Assembly: GCF_001941965.1 (NCBI RefSeq)
Contig: NZ_MKZO01000073.1
Location: 186,001-250,000, forward strand
DNA: 64,000 bases
Reading direction: 5' to 3'
Source of the DNA: Pseudomonas putida
GTDB lineage: Bacteria > Pseudomonadota > Gammaproteobacteria > Pseudomonadales > Pseudomonadaceae
The notes beneath the pieces were generated by a model. That model worked only from the letters and a program-made list of their open reading frames with translations, did not search any database and was not told the origin of the DNA. Shown here piece by piece: positions 28,349 through 37,957 of this stretch. The position numbers and the translations under genes were made by a program. Each line of letters starts with the position of its first letter. Position 1 is the first letter of the stretch.

Positions 28349-31300
28349 TTACACAGTCTGCTCGACCGTACGCGGTTCATCCTTCTTCGCCAGCAACGTA
28401 TACACGCATGGCAGCACGAACAGGGTAAACAGCGTTCCCACCGACATCCCCGTGGCAATCACCGTGCCGATATCGAACCGGCTGACCGCCCCGGCGCCCG
28501 TCGCGATGATCAACGGCACCATGCCGAACACCATCGCTGCCGTGGTCATCAGCACCGGCCGCAGGCGGATCGCCGCCGCTTCCTCGATCGCCTCCCGTAC
28601 CGACAGCCCCTTGTGCTCGCGCAACTGGTTGGCGAACTCGACGATCAGGATCCCGTGCTTGCTGATCAGCCCGATCAGCGTCACCAGCCCCACCTGGGTG
28701 TAGATGTTCAGGCTCGACAGCCCGAGGAACAGCGGGATCAATGCCCCGCAGATCGACATCGGCACCGTCACCAGGATCACCAGCGGGTCGCGGAAGCTCT
28801 CGAACTGCGCCGCCAGTACCAGGAAGATGATCGCCAGGGCCAGGCCGAAAGTGACCCACAGTGCGCTGCCTTCCTGCACGTATTGCCTAGCCGCGCTGGC
28901 GTAGTCGAAGGCGAAGCCGGCCGGTGCTTCCTCCTGGGCGATGCTGCGCACTTCCTGCAAGGCTTCGCCCATGCTCACCAGCGGAACGCCCGAGATGATC
29001 GCCGAGTTGAGCTGCTGGAACTGGTTGAGCTGGCGTGGACGGGCGCGGTCGCTGACGGTGATCAGGGTCGACAGCGGCAGCATCTGCCCGTCCTGGTTCT
29101 TCACGTAGTAGTTGTTCAGCCAGTCGGGGTTGTCGCGGTAAGCCCGCTCGACCTGGGCGATCACCTTGTAGCTGCGCCCGTCGATGGTGAAGCGGTTGAT
29201 TTCCGCCTCACCGAGCAAGGTCGCCAGGGTGCTGCCGAGCACATCCATGGACACGCCCATCTGCGCCGCCTTGGCCCGGTCGATGTCCACCACCACTTCC
29301 GGCTTGTCGAAGGCCAGGTCGATATCGAGGAAGGCGAACTTGCCGGATTTCTCGGCGCGTTCCTTGACCCGTTGGGCCACGTCCAGCAGCGACTCGTAGT
29401 CGTTCGGCGTGTTGATCACGAAGGCGAACGGCAGACCTTCGCCGGTGCCCGGCAGCGACGGTAGGTTGAAGCCGAAGATCTGCAGGCCGGCGATGCCGTC
29501 GAGCTTGTGCTGCACCTCCGGCAGCAGCTCCATCTGGGTGCGCGTGCGGTCCCCCCAGGGCTTGAGCAGGAAGCCGCCGATCCCGGATTGCACGCCGTTG
29601 AAACCGTTGATCTGGAATGACGAGTAGTACTCCGGGAACTCCTTGAACAGCGCGGTGAATTCGTCGGTGTAGGCGTTCAGGTAATCGAGGTTGGCCGGCT
29701 GCGGCGCGGTGGCCATCATGAAGATGATGCCCTGGTCCTCGTTCGGCGCCAGTTCCGAGGTGCTGAACTTGACGAACAGCGGAATCAGGCACAGCACGAT
29801 CAGGCCGAAGACGATCACCACCGGACGGGTATCGAGGGTGGCGTGCAGCAGCTTCTGGTAGCGCAGCTTGAGCCGTTCGAAGAGCTGGTCGAGACGGTGG
29901 GCGAAGCCGCTGGGGTTTTCCTCGTGACGCAGCAGCTTGGCGCACATCATCGGCGACAGGGTCAGGGCGACGATCCCGGAGATGATCACCGCCCCGGCCA
30001 GGGTCAGGGCGAACTCCTTGAACAGCGCCCCGGTCAGCCCCTCGAGGAAGCCGATCGGGGCGTACACCGCGGCCAGGGTGATGGTCATCGAGACCACCGG
30101 CATGGCGATTTCCCGCGCACCTTCCAGCGCTGCCTCATGCGGCGTCTTGCCCTCCTCGATATGCCGGTGGATGTTCTCCACCACGACGATGGCGTCGTCC
30201 ACCACCAGGCCGATGGCCAGAACCATCGCCAGCAGGGTCAGCAGGTTCAGCGAATAGCCCATCAACTGCATGAAGAACAGCACGCCGATCATCGACAGCG
30301 GGATGGTGATCACCGGGATCAGCACCGAGCGGAACGCGCCGAGGAACAGGAACACCACGACGATCACGATCAACACCGCCTCGACCAGGGTCTTCACTAC
30401 CTCGTCGATGGAGGCCTGGATGAACAGGGTCGCGTCATAGGCAATGGACGCCTTGAGGTTGGGCGGCAACTGGGCCTCCAGCTCCGGCATCAGCTTGCGT
30501 ACTTCCTTGATCACATCCAGCGGGTTGGCCCCGGGCGTGGCCTTGATGCCGATATACACCGAGGGCGTGCCATCGAAGGAGCTGACCGTGTCGTAGTTCT
30601 CTGCGCCCATCTCGACCCGCGCCACGTCGCCGAGCAGCACCCGGCTGTTGCCGCTGGTCTTCAGCGGGATGGCGGCGAAGGCCTCGGCGGATTTCAGTTC
30701 GGTATTGGCGTTGATGCTGGTGACCACGTACTCGCCCTTCACCTCGCCGGCGGCGGAGAGGAAGTTGTAGCGGCGCACTGCATCGGTTACGTCGCTGGCG
30801 CTGAGGCCGTAGCCGGCCAGGCGCACCGGGTCGAGCCACAGGCGCATGGCGAACAGCTGGTTGCCGAGGATTTCCGCCTCGGCCATGCCCGGCAGGGTCG
30901 CCAGCTTCGGCTGGATGACCCGTGACAGGTAGTCGGTGATCTGCGGGTTGCTCAGCTCGCTGCTGTAGAAGCTGATGTACATCAGGGCCGAGGCGTCGGC
31001 GGCCTCCTTGCTCAGCACCGGGTCTTCGGCATCCTGGGGCAGTTTGTTCTTGACCTCGTTGGCCTTGGCCAGCAACTCGGTGAACAGCCGGTCGCTGTCC
31101 GCGCCGATACGTGCGTAGATCGAGATCACCGAGAAGTTCTGCCGGCTCACCGAGGTCATGTAGTCGATGCCCTCGGCACTGGCCAGGCTCTGTTGCATCG
31201 GCTGGGTGATGTAGCCCTGGATGGTTTCGGCGTTCGCCCCGGGGTAGGCGGTGGTCACCGTGATCAGGGCGTTTTCCATCTGCGGGTACTGGCGGATCGG

Positions 31301-31396
31301 CAGCTTGCTCCAGGCCTGGAAGCCGAGCAGGACGATCAGCAGGCTGACCACGCTGGCCAGCACCGGACGGCGGATGAACGGATCGGTAAATGCCAT
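28349..31396 (-). CDS. mexW: RND multidrug efflux pump inner membrane protein MexW
   Basis: A 1015-residue proton-driven RND transporter, 12 TM, with two large periplasmic loops. The proton-relay aspartates are visible in LAIGLVVDDAIVVVENIHRHI (TM4), and TM10 contains LISKHGILIVEFANQLRE. It follows mexV by 12 nt with an excellent AAGGAGG ribosome site. No outer membrane channel gene is adjacent; in P. aeruginosa MexVW works with OprM. Substrates there include fluoroquinolones, tetracycline, chloramphenicol, erythromycin and dyes. Confidence 0.92.
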   Translation of the reverse strand: MAFTDPFIRRPVLASVVSLLIVLLGFQAWSKLPIRQYPQMENALITVTTAYPGANAETIQGYITQPMQQSLASAEGIDYMTSVSRQNFSVISIYARIGADSDRLFTELLAKANEVKNKLPQDAEDPVLSKEAADASALMYISFYSSELSNPQITDYLSRVIQPKLATLPGMAEAEILGNQLFAMRLWLDPVRLAGYGLSASDVTDAVRRYNFLSAAGEVKGEYVVTSINANTELKSAEAFAAIPLKTSGNSRVLLGDVARVEMGAENYDTVSSFDGTPSVYIGIKATPGANPLDVIKEVRKLMPELEAQLPPNLKASIAYDATLFIQASIDEVVKTLVEAVLIVIVVVFLFLGAFRSVLIPVITIPLSMIGVLFFMQLMGYSLNLLTLLAMVLAIGLVVDDAIVVVENIHRHIEEGKTPHEAALEGAREIAMPVVSMTITLAAVYAPIGFLEGLTGALFKEFALTLAGAVIISGIVALTLSPMMCAKLLRHEENPSGFAHRLDQLFERLKLRYQKLLHATLDTRPVVIVFGLIVLCLIPLFVKFSTSELAPNEDQGIIFMMATAPQPANLDYLNAYTDEFTALFKEFPEYYSSFQINGFNGVQSGIGGFLLKPWGDRTRTQMELLPEVQHKLDGIAGLQIFGFNLPSLPGTGEGLPFAFVINTPNDYESLLDVAQRVKERAEKSGKFAFLDIDLAFDKPEVVVDIDRAKAAQMGVSMDVLGSTLATLLGEAEINRFTIDGRSYKVIAQVERAYRDNPDWLNNYYVKNQDGQMLPLSTLITVSDRARPRQLNQFQQLNSAIISGVPLVSMGEALQEVRSIAQEEAPAGFAFDYASAARQYVQEGSALWVTFGLALAIIFLVLAAQFESFRDPLVILVTVPMSICGALIPLFLGLSSLNIYTQVGLVTLIGLISKHGILIVEFANQLREHKGLSVREAIEEAAAIRLRPVLMTTAAMVFGMVPLIIATGAGAVSRFDIGTVIATGMSVGTLFTLFVLPCVYTLLAKKDEPRTVEQTV

Positions 31397-31408
31397 GGTG
31401 CCTCCTTG

Positions 31409-32545
31409 TCAGTTGGCGCCAGGCTGGCTGTTCGGTTGATCCTTGAGGGTCTTGTCCGGGCTGACGGTGATGTGCGCGCCCTGGGTCAGCTTGAGCTGCC
31501 CGGCGGTGACCACCTGTTCGCCGGCCTTCAGCCCCTTGCTGACCACTACCAGGCCGTCACGGTGCTCGCCGGTGGTGACGAAGCGGCGTTCGGCCATCAG
31601 GGCGTCTTTCTCCTCCTCGCCGTTCTCGGCTTTTTTCGGCACTGCGACATACACCGAATTGCCGTAGAGGGTGTAGGTCACCGCGCTCTGCGGCACCACC
31701 ACTTCGTTGCGCGGGTTGGGCAGCAGCACCTGGACGTTGGCGAACATCCCCGGCAGCAGCTTGCCGTCGGGGTTGGCCAGGGTGGCGCGGACCAGCACGT
31801 TGCGGGTGGCGTCCTCGACCTTGGGGTTGATCGCGCTGACCCGGGCGGAGAAGGTCTGGCCGGGGAAGGCGGCGACGTCGATCAGCGCTTCCTGGCCTAT
31901 GCCGACCTTGGGCAGGCTCTGTTCCGGGATCGAGAAGTCGACATACAGGCTGCTGAGATCCTGCAGGGTGGCGATCACCGTGCCGCTGGGCAGGTACTCG
32001 CCGACATCCACCTGGCGGATGCCGATGGTGCCGCTGAACGGAGCGGCGATGCTCTTCTTGTCGAGGGAGGCCTTGAGCTGCTCGACCACCGCCTTGTTAC
32101 GGCGGAACTGCGAGGTGAGGCGATCGAATTCGCCCTTGGAGATGGCCTGGCTGCCGACCAGTTGGCTACCACGACCGAAGTCCACTTCCGCCAGCTTGAG
32201 ATCGGCCTGGGCGGTGCCGAGCAGGGCGGTCTCGGCTTTCTGGTCCAGTTCCAGCAACGGCTGGCCCTGCTTGACCTTCTGCCCCGATTCGAACATCAGC
32301 TTGGTCACCGTGCCATCGGTTTCCAGGCTCAGGTCGACGCCTTGCAGCGCCTTGAGGCTGCCCACCGCCGGCAGGCGGCTTTGCCAGGCGAGTTCCCGCG
32401 CCTCGGTGGCCGCCACGGCGAGGGCGGGTTTCGGTGCGGTGAACATCTGGATCTGCTTGTAGATCGAGAAGGCCTTGTAGCCTCCCAGGATCAACACGAT
32501 CAACAGCACGATGCCCAACATGATCAGCATGCGACGGCGCAGCAT
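31409..32545 (-). CDS. mexV: RND efflux membrane fusion protein MexV
   Basis: A 378-residue periplasmic adaptor. An N-terminal membrane anchor (MLRRRMLIMLGIVLLIVLILGGY, about 23 residues) is followed by a lipoyl half-motif, an alpha-helical hairpin (about 100-175, ALLGTAQADLKLAEVD...), the second lipoyl half (APFSGTIGIRQVDVGEYLPSG), beta-barrel and membrane-proximal domains. There is no lipobox, so it is anchored by the N-terminal helix. It is first gene of the mexVW operon and lies 66 nt downstream of the DUF1513 gene, on the same strand. Confidence 0.9.
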   Translation of the reverse strand: MLRRRMLIMLGIVLLIVLILGGYKAFSIYKQIQMFTAPKPALAVAATEARELAWQSRLPAVGSLKALQGVDLSLETDGTVTKLMFESGQKVKQGQPLLELDQKAETALLGTAQADLKLAEVDFGRGSQLVGSQAISKGEFDRLTSQFRRNKAVVEQLKASLDKKSIAAPFSGTIGIRQVDVGEYLPSGTVIATLQDLSSLYVDFSIPEQSLPKVGIGQEALIDVAAFPGQTFSARVSAINPKVEDATRNVLVRATLANPDGKLLPGMFANVQVLLPNPRNEVVVPQSAVTYTLYGNSVYVAVPKKAENGEEEKDALMAERRFVTTGEHRDGLVVVSKGLKAGEQVVTAGQLKLTQGAHITVSPDKTLKDQPNSQPGAN

Positions 32546-32611
32546 AGGTCCATTTCCCTGGATAGATGTTGGCGAAGTCTAGTCCGTTGCCCTTCGCCCG
32601 GCGACAAGTCT

Positions 32612-33709
32612 TCAGATGAGGTGCAGGTGGTTGTCCCACAGTCCCGACGGCAGTTGCAGCGGCTGGCCGACCAGCGTCTCCTGACGGCAGTCGTACAGAC
32701 GGCAGCGGCCCTGCCCGGAGGTGACCACAAAGCCATCGGCCACGGCGCCCACGCCGGCGCAATCCGGCATCGGCGCATCGAGGCGGATGCTGGCGTCGTC
32801 GAGGTTCCAGATGAACAGGCGGTTGGCCCGCGGCGCGGTCATCGCCACCAGGCGCAGCTCGCTGTGCACGGCGACGCTGGCGGTGTACTGGGCCATGGAT
32901 TGCAACTGGTGCTCCGGCACCGGGAAGGCCTCGAACGGCTGGCCTGGACGCTTGATCGCCAGCAACTCGGCGGTTTCGTGGGCATCGCCCATGAACTGCT
33001 GGCAGGCGACCACGGTGCCATCACTGGCGATGGCCAGGTGACGCACGCTGTTCATCTGCTGACCGAGGGTTTCCTTGCTGATCAGGCTGCCGTCGCGGTG
33101 CATCAGCACCAGGCTTGGCTCCATGGCGTTCAGGTTCATTTCCACCCGGCTTTCCGCTTCGGTACGGATACCGCCGTTGGCCACCACCAGGGTTTCCCCG
33201 TCGGGCAGCCAGCTGACCTGGTGCGGGCCGACGCCATGGGTAGAGATTTCGCCCGTGTGTACCAGGCGCTCGCCTTCGAAGCGGTACACGCCGAGCACGC
33301 CACGTCCCGGGTCGGTGGTGTCGTTCTCGGTGGCGTACAGCCATTCCCCGCTCTTGTGGATCACGGCGTGACCATAGAAGTGGCGATTGGGTTGCGACAC
33401 GATGGTCTGCAGCAAGCGCCCGTCGCGCAGGTCGACCAGGTAGCTTTCGGTGCCCGGGCGACGGGCGACGAACAGGGCGATGGGCAACTCGGGGTGATTG
33501 ATGATGTCGTGGCAACGCTGGGCCACCCGGGTGGCGAACACCTGGGTGCCGTCCAGGCGATAGCCGACCGCGTAATGCTGGCCGTCCCCGTCATCACGGG
33601 CCGACAGCAGGAGGGGCGGCTGATCCTTTCGCCGCAGCAGGGTCCAGCCGCCCAGGGTCAGGGCGCTGAGCAGAACGCTACCGAGTTTCAGGGCCTGGCG
33701 TCGCAACAT
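32612..33709 (-). CDS. DUF1513 exported protein
   Basis: A 365-residue protein of the DUF1513 family, predicted to be a beta-propeller-like fold (repeated strand-rich segments such as GEWLYATENDTTDPGRGVLGVYRFEG). The N-terminus MLRRQALKLGSVLLSALTLGG has a twin-arginine-like start, so Tat export is possible. Family members are found beside imelysin and di-haem DUF1111 genes, as here: it starts 2 nt after the imelysin-like stop. Biochemical role unknown; context suggests periplasmic iron handling. Confidence 0.82.
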   Translation of the reverse strand: MLRRQALKLGSVLLSALTLGGWTLLRRKDQPPLLLSARDDGDGQHYAVGYRLDGTQVFATRVAQRCHDIINHPELPIALFVARRPGTESYLVDLRDGRLLQTIVSQPNRHFYGHAVIHKSGEWLYATENDTTDPGRGVLGVYRFEGERLVHTGEISTHGVGPHQVSWLPDGETLVVANGGIRTEAESRVEMNLNAMEPSLVLMHRDGSLISKETLGQQMNSVRHLAIASDGTVVACQQFMGDAHETAELLAIKRPGQPFEAFPVPEHQLQSMAQYTASVAVHSELRLVAMTAPRANRLFIWNLDDASIRLDAPMPDCAGVGAVADGFVVTSGQGRCRLYDCRQETLVGQPLQLPSGLWDNHLHLI

Positions 33710-33711
33710 GA

Positions 33712-34776
33712 TCAGTCACCGTCGTTGGCATTGAAGCCGAGCTGGATGTTCAGCGCCTTGGCCAACTCGCCTTCGTGCAGGCGATGCACCACGTTCAGGC
33801 TGTCGTAGATGGCGTTGAGCTGCTGGCGCCCGGCCTCGTCCTGGAGCAACTCGTCGAGGGTGCGCGGGGTGCTTTCCAGCTTCTGCATCGCGTCGGCGTA
33901 GGCGGCGTCGATCTTGTCGGCCAGGGCCTTCTGGTCCTTGCCCAGCAGGCCACGCACGCCCTGGTTGTCGACACCGACCCAGACGGTCTGGGCAGCGGCC
34001 AGGCTGGCGGCGATGCTCTTCAGCGACGACTGGCTGCGCCAGGCTTCGGCCTGCAGCGGCTGCGGAATGCCCTTGCTCATGCGGCCCATCGGGGTGCCGA
34101 GCTTCTTCTTCAGGGTGTCCAGGGCGGTGACCTGGGCGCGCAGCAAGTCGGCGATGGCCTCGTGGGAATCGGCGTAGCGCTGGTTGGGGAACTTGGTCAT
34201 CTGCGCGAGCATGCCGTCGGTGCTGTTCCAGCCCTTGAGGATGTCTTCGGCCATGGTCTTCTGGTAGTCGGCGATGGCCACCAGCAGCGGACAGTAGCGC
34301 GCCTTCTGCTCAGGGTTGGCGGCGTCCGGCTTGCTGTCGAAGAGGATGTATTCGTAGGCGGACAGGCCGCGCACGACCACGCTGGACTTGGCCACGGTGG
34401 CTGCGTCCACCGGCTTGTCGCCACCGACCAGGGCTTCGACCTGACGGCCGACCAGGTTCTTCTTGTCCGGCCAGAACTGCACCTGCCAGGCCCGGTTGCC
34501 CTCGGCCAGCGGGCCGATCAGCAGCGGTTGCAGTTCGGCCCAGGCCTTCTGCGCATGCAGGTAGTCGGCGCGGGCGGTTTCCAGGCTGGCCTTGCCTTCG
34601 CAATAGGCCAGGGCGCTGACGGCCAACTGGCGGTCGGCTTCGACCCAGCGGCTGTAGGTCGGCATGATCACCTGCTTGGCGATGGCGGCGGAGGTCACCG
34701 CCTGCGGGTCTTGCGGCGAGCAGGCGCCCAGGGCAAGGGCGGCGAGGCTGGTGAACAACAGCTTGGGACGGAACAT
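33712..34776 (-). CDS. Imelysin-family (M75-like) lipoprotein with altered motif
   Basis: A 354-residue lipoprotein: signal peptide with lipobox LALGAC (Cys19). The mature part is an all-helical imelysin domain. The family motif GxHxxE is here GLSAYE at residues 137-142, with Ser139 in the histidine place, so classical metal binding at this site is doubtful; Glu142 is kept. Imelysins (EfeO, EfeM, IcmP) are linked to iron uptake. It sits between the DUF1111 (16 nt) and DUF1513 (2 nt) genes in one operon. Confidence 0.85.
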   Translation of the reverse strand: MFRPKLLFTSLAALALGACSPQDPQAVTSAAIAKQVIMPTYSRWVEADRQLAVSALAYCEGKASLETARADYLHAQKAWAELQPLLIGPLAEGNRAWQVQFWPDKKNLVGRQVEALVGGDKPVDAATVAKSSVVVRGLSAYEYILFDSKPDAANPEQKARYCPLLVAIADYQKTMAEDILKGWNSTDGMLAQMTKFPNQRYADSHEAIADLLRAQVTALDTLKKKLGTPMGRMSKGIPQPLQAEAWRSQSSLKSIAASLAAAQTVWVGVDNQGVRGLLGKDQKALADKIDAAYADAMQKLESTPRTLDELLQDEAGRQQLNAIYDSLNVVHRLHEGELAKALNIQLGFNANDGD

Positions 34777-34792
34777 GTGTCCGGTTCCTCTC

Positions 34793-36220
34793 TCAGAGTG
34801 AATTCAGGAAGGCCAGCAGCGCGTCGCGCTGGCCGGCGTCGAAGGACAACACACGCTGGCGCGCCGCCTCTGCCTCGCCGCCGTGCCAGAGCACGGCTTC
34901 GAGCAGGTTGCGGGCCCGGCCATCGTGAAGGAATTGGGTGTGGCCGCTGACCACCTGGTTCTTGCCGATGCCCCACAGCGGCGGGGTGCGCCAGTCCTGG
35001 CCGCTGGCGGCGAATTCGCTGCGCTGGTCGGCCAGGCCCGGGCCCATGTCGTGCAGGAGCAGGTCGCTGTAGGGCCAGATGGTCTGGTTGGCCAGTTCCG
35101 GCTCGGCGGCGTTGGCCGAGGTCACGAACGTGGGCGTGTGGCAGCCCTGGCAGCCGGCCTGGTAGAACAGGTTCTTCCCCGCCAGGACCTGCGGCGAGTC
35201 GACGTCCTTGCGTGCCGGCACGGCCAGGTTGCGGGTGTAGTAGAGGATCAGGCGGAGGATGTTGTCGCTGACCTCCTGTTCGCCATTGGTGCCATTGCCG
35301 TTGGGCGCGGCAAGGCAATCGACCTGGGCCGGGGTGCAATCGTCCATGGGCCGCAGGGTGGTGGTCAGGCCCATGTCGCCGGAGAGGGCGTGGACGTTCT
35401 GCTGATTGAGGTTGGGTTGCCCGGCCTTCCAGCCGAAGCGGCCGAGCACGGTTTCGCCCTTGGCGTCGTCCCACACCCGGTTCGGGCGGCCACGGATGCC
35501 GTCGCCGTTGCGGTCGTCCGGGTCGGCGTTGGCCAGGATCGCTTCTTCGGGAATGGCTTCGAGCAGGCCGAGGCCGATCATCGGCGGGGCGATGCGCGCC
35601 GAAAAACGGGTGTCCGGGTGCATCGGGCCATAGCCGAGCTGGGTGATGTCCAGTTTCGGCTTGCGCAGTTCGACCTGGGTGCCGTCCTTGAAGGTCACGG
35701 TCTGCGGCTCGTAGTCGACCCGCACCTTGCCTTCCGGGGCCACACCGGGGATCGCCATGTCCTGCAACTGACCGCCGTAGACCGGCTCGGGGACGATACC
35801 CAGGCGCTCGATGACCTTGACGTACTCCGGCTGGTTGGGGATCGACAGGCGTACCAGCATCGACACCGCGTTGCTGTCGCCGGGCTCCGGCGGATGGCCG
35901 CGGCCATCGCGGATATGGCAGTTCTGGCAGGCGTTGGTATTGAACAGCGGGCCGAGGCCGTCGCGGGCGGTGGTGGTCGACGGGGCGATGACCCAGGGAT
36001 TGCGGAAGAAGCTGTTGCCGACGTTGAAGTCCAGGCGCCGGGCCGGGGTCAGGTTGGACGAGGGCATCTGGTAGGCCCCGCGGTCGCCGCGGTTCACCGT
36101 GGTATCGCCACCGGCACGGGCTTCACCCGGCTCGGCCTGGGTGAAGCGCGGGGCTTCGTCGCAGGCGGCCAGGGGCAAGGCCAGCAGCAGGGGCAGACAA
36201 AGGCGAAGCAGCGAGGGCAT
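34793..36220 (-). CDS. Di-haem c-type cytochrome oxidoreductase-like lipoprotein (DUF1111)
   Basis: A 475-residue exported protein. The lipobox is LAAC (Cys20) after a hydrophobic signal. It has two c-type haem motifs, CQNCH (near residue 98) and CQGCH (near residue 357), as in the DUF1111 family of di-haem, MauG/peroxidase-related proteins. I start at MPSLLRLCLP; upstream in-frame codons would hide the signal peptide. The operon with imelysin-like and DUF1513 genes suggests a periplasmic redox step, for example on iron, but no reaction is proven. Confidence 0.85.
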   Translation of the reverse strand: MPSLLRLCLPLLLALPLAACDEAPRFTQAEPGEARAGGDTTVNRGDRGAYQMPSSNLTPARRLDFNVGNSFFRNPWVIAPSTTTARDGLGPLFNTNACQNCHIRDGRGHPPEPGDSNAVSMLVRLSIPNQPEYVKVIERLGIVPEPVYGGQLQDMAIPGVAPEGKVRVDYEPQTVTFKDGTQVELRKPKLDITQLGYGPMHPDTRFSARIAPPMIGLGLLEAIPEEAILANADPDDRNGDGIRGRPNRVWDDAKGETVLGRFGWKAGQPNLNQQNVHALSGDMGLTTTLRPMDDCTPAQVDCLAAPNGNGTNGEQEVSDNILRLILYYTRNLAVPARKDVDSPQVLAGKNLFYQAGCQGCHTPTFVTSANAAEPELANQTIWPYSDLLLHDMGPGLADQRSEFAASGQDWRTPPLWGIGKNQVVSGHTQFLHDGRARNLLEAVLWHGGEAEAARQRVLSFDAGQRDALLAFLNSL

Positions 36221-36325
36221 GGACGATCCCGGACGGTGTTCGAAAAAACAGCCCGCAAGCTTAACAGGAGCGGGCGGAGTGAATAAGAGGGATTTGCGTT
36301 TGCTGGATGAAATCGTTGTCGGGGG

Positions 36326-36415
36326 AGCTGCAAGCTTCAAGCTTCAAGCTGCAAGAAAGAGCAGTCCGTGGCGCCGCGGCTTTTTCTTATGACTTGCAGC
36401 TTGAAGCTTGCAGCT
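36326..36415. repeat. AGCTTGCAG-family inverted-repeat element, copy 1
   Basis: Left arm of AGCTGCAAGCTTCAAGCTTC units, core AGAAAGAGCAGTCCGTGGCG then CGCGGCTTTTTCTT, and right arm CTTGCAGCTTGAAGCTTGCA. Arms are mutually complementary. It lies between icmP and the DUF1111 gene. Related copies are at 40253-40342, 54051-54080 and 58535-58637. Confidence 0.8.
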
Positions 36416-36416
36416 C

Positions 36417-36443
36417 AAAAAAAAGGCGACCCGAAGGCCGCCT
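36417..36443 (-). terminator. Rho-independent terminator of icmP
   Basis: On the minus strand AGGCGGCC-TTCG-GGTCGCCT (one G-U pair, UUCG tetraloop) followed by a run of T (eight A on plus strand). It is 20 nt after the icmP stop. Confidence 0.88.
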
Positions 36444-36463
36444 CTGACTACTCCCGCACCGAA

Positions 36464-37804
<1,341 letters not shown>

Positions 37805-37873
37805 GGCGAATTCCTGCATCGGAGGGTTGAACAGACGTGCAGAAGGCCGCACGCGAAAAAAAAGCTGCGACAT

Positions 37874-37892
37874 AATGCGAAAGATTTGCATT
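37874..37892. promoter_or_regulatory. 19-bp imperfect palindrome upstream of icmP, possible Fur site
   Basis: AATGCGAAAGATTTGCATT has outer arms AATGC/GCATT and sits in AT-rich DNA 70 nt before the icmP start. It is the size of a Fur box, but only partly matches the GATAAT hexamers. Regulation by iron is inferred from the gene family. Confidence 0.35.
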
Positions 37893-37957
37893 TTATGTAA
37901 AGAGGCCATCACGCAAATATTCCGGGGCTGTCGCACCCGGACAAGCACGACGTCGTC

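Noticed and set aside
32524..32778. Extra small genes between mexV and DUF1513
   Set aside because: Only 66 nt separate the two genes; candidate frames overlap both and have no features.
31193..33808. An 871-codon plus-strand open frame opposite mexV and the DUF1513 gene
   Set aside because: Same antisense artefact; the minus-strand products are recognised families with good ribosome sites.
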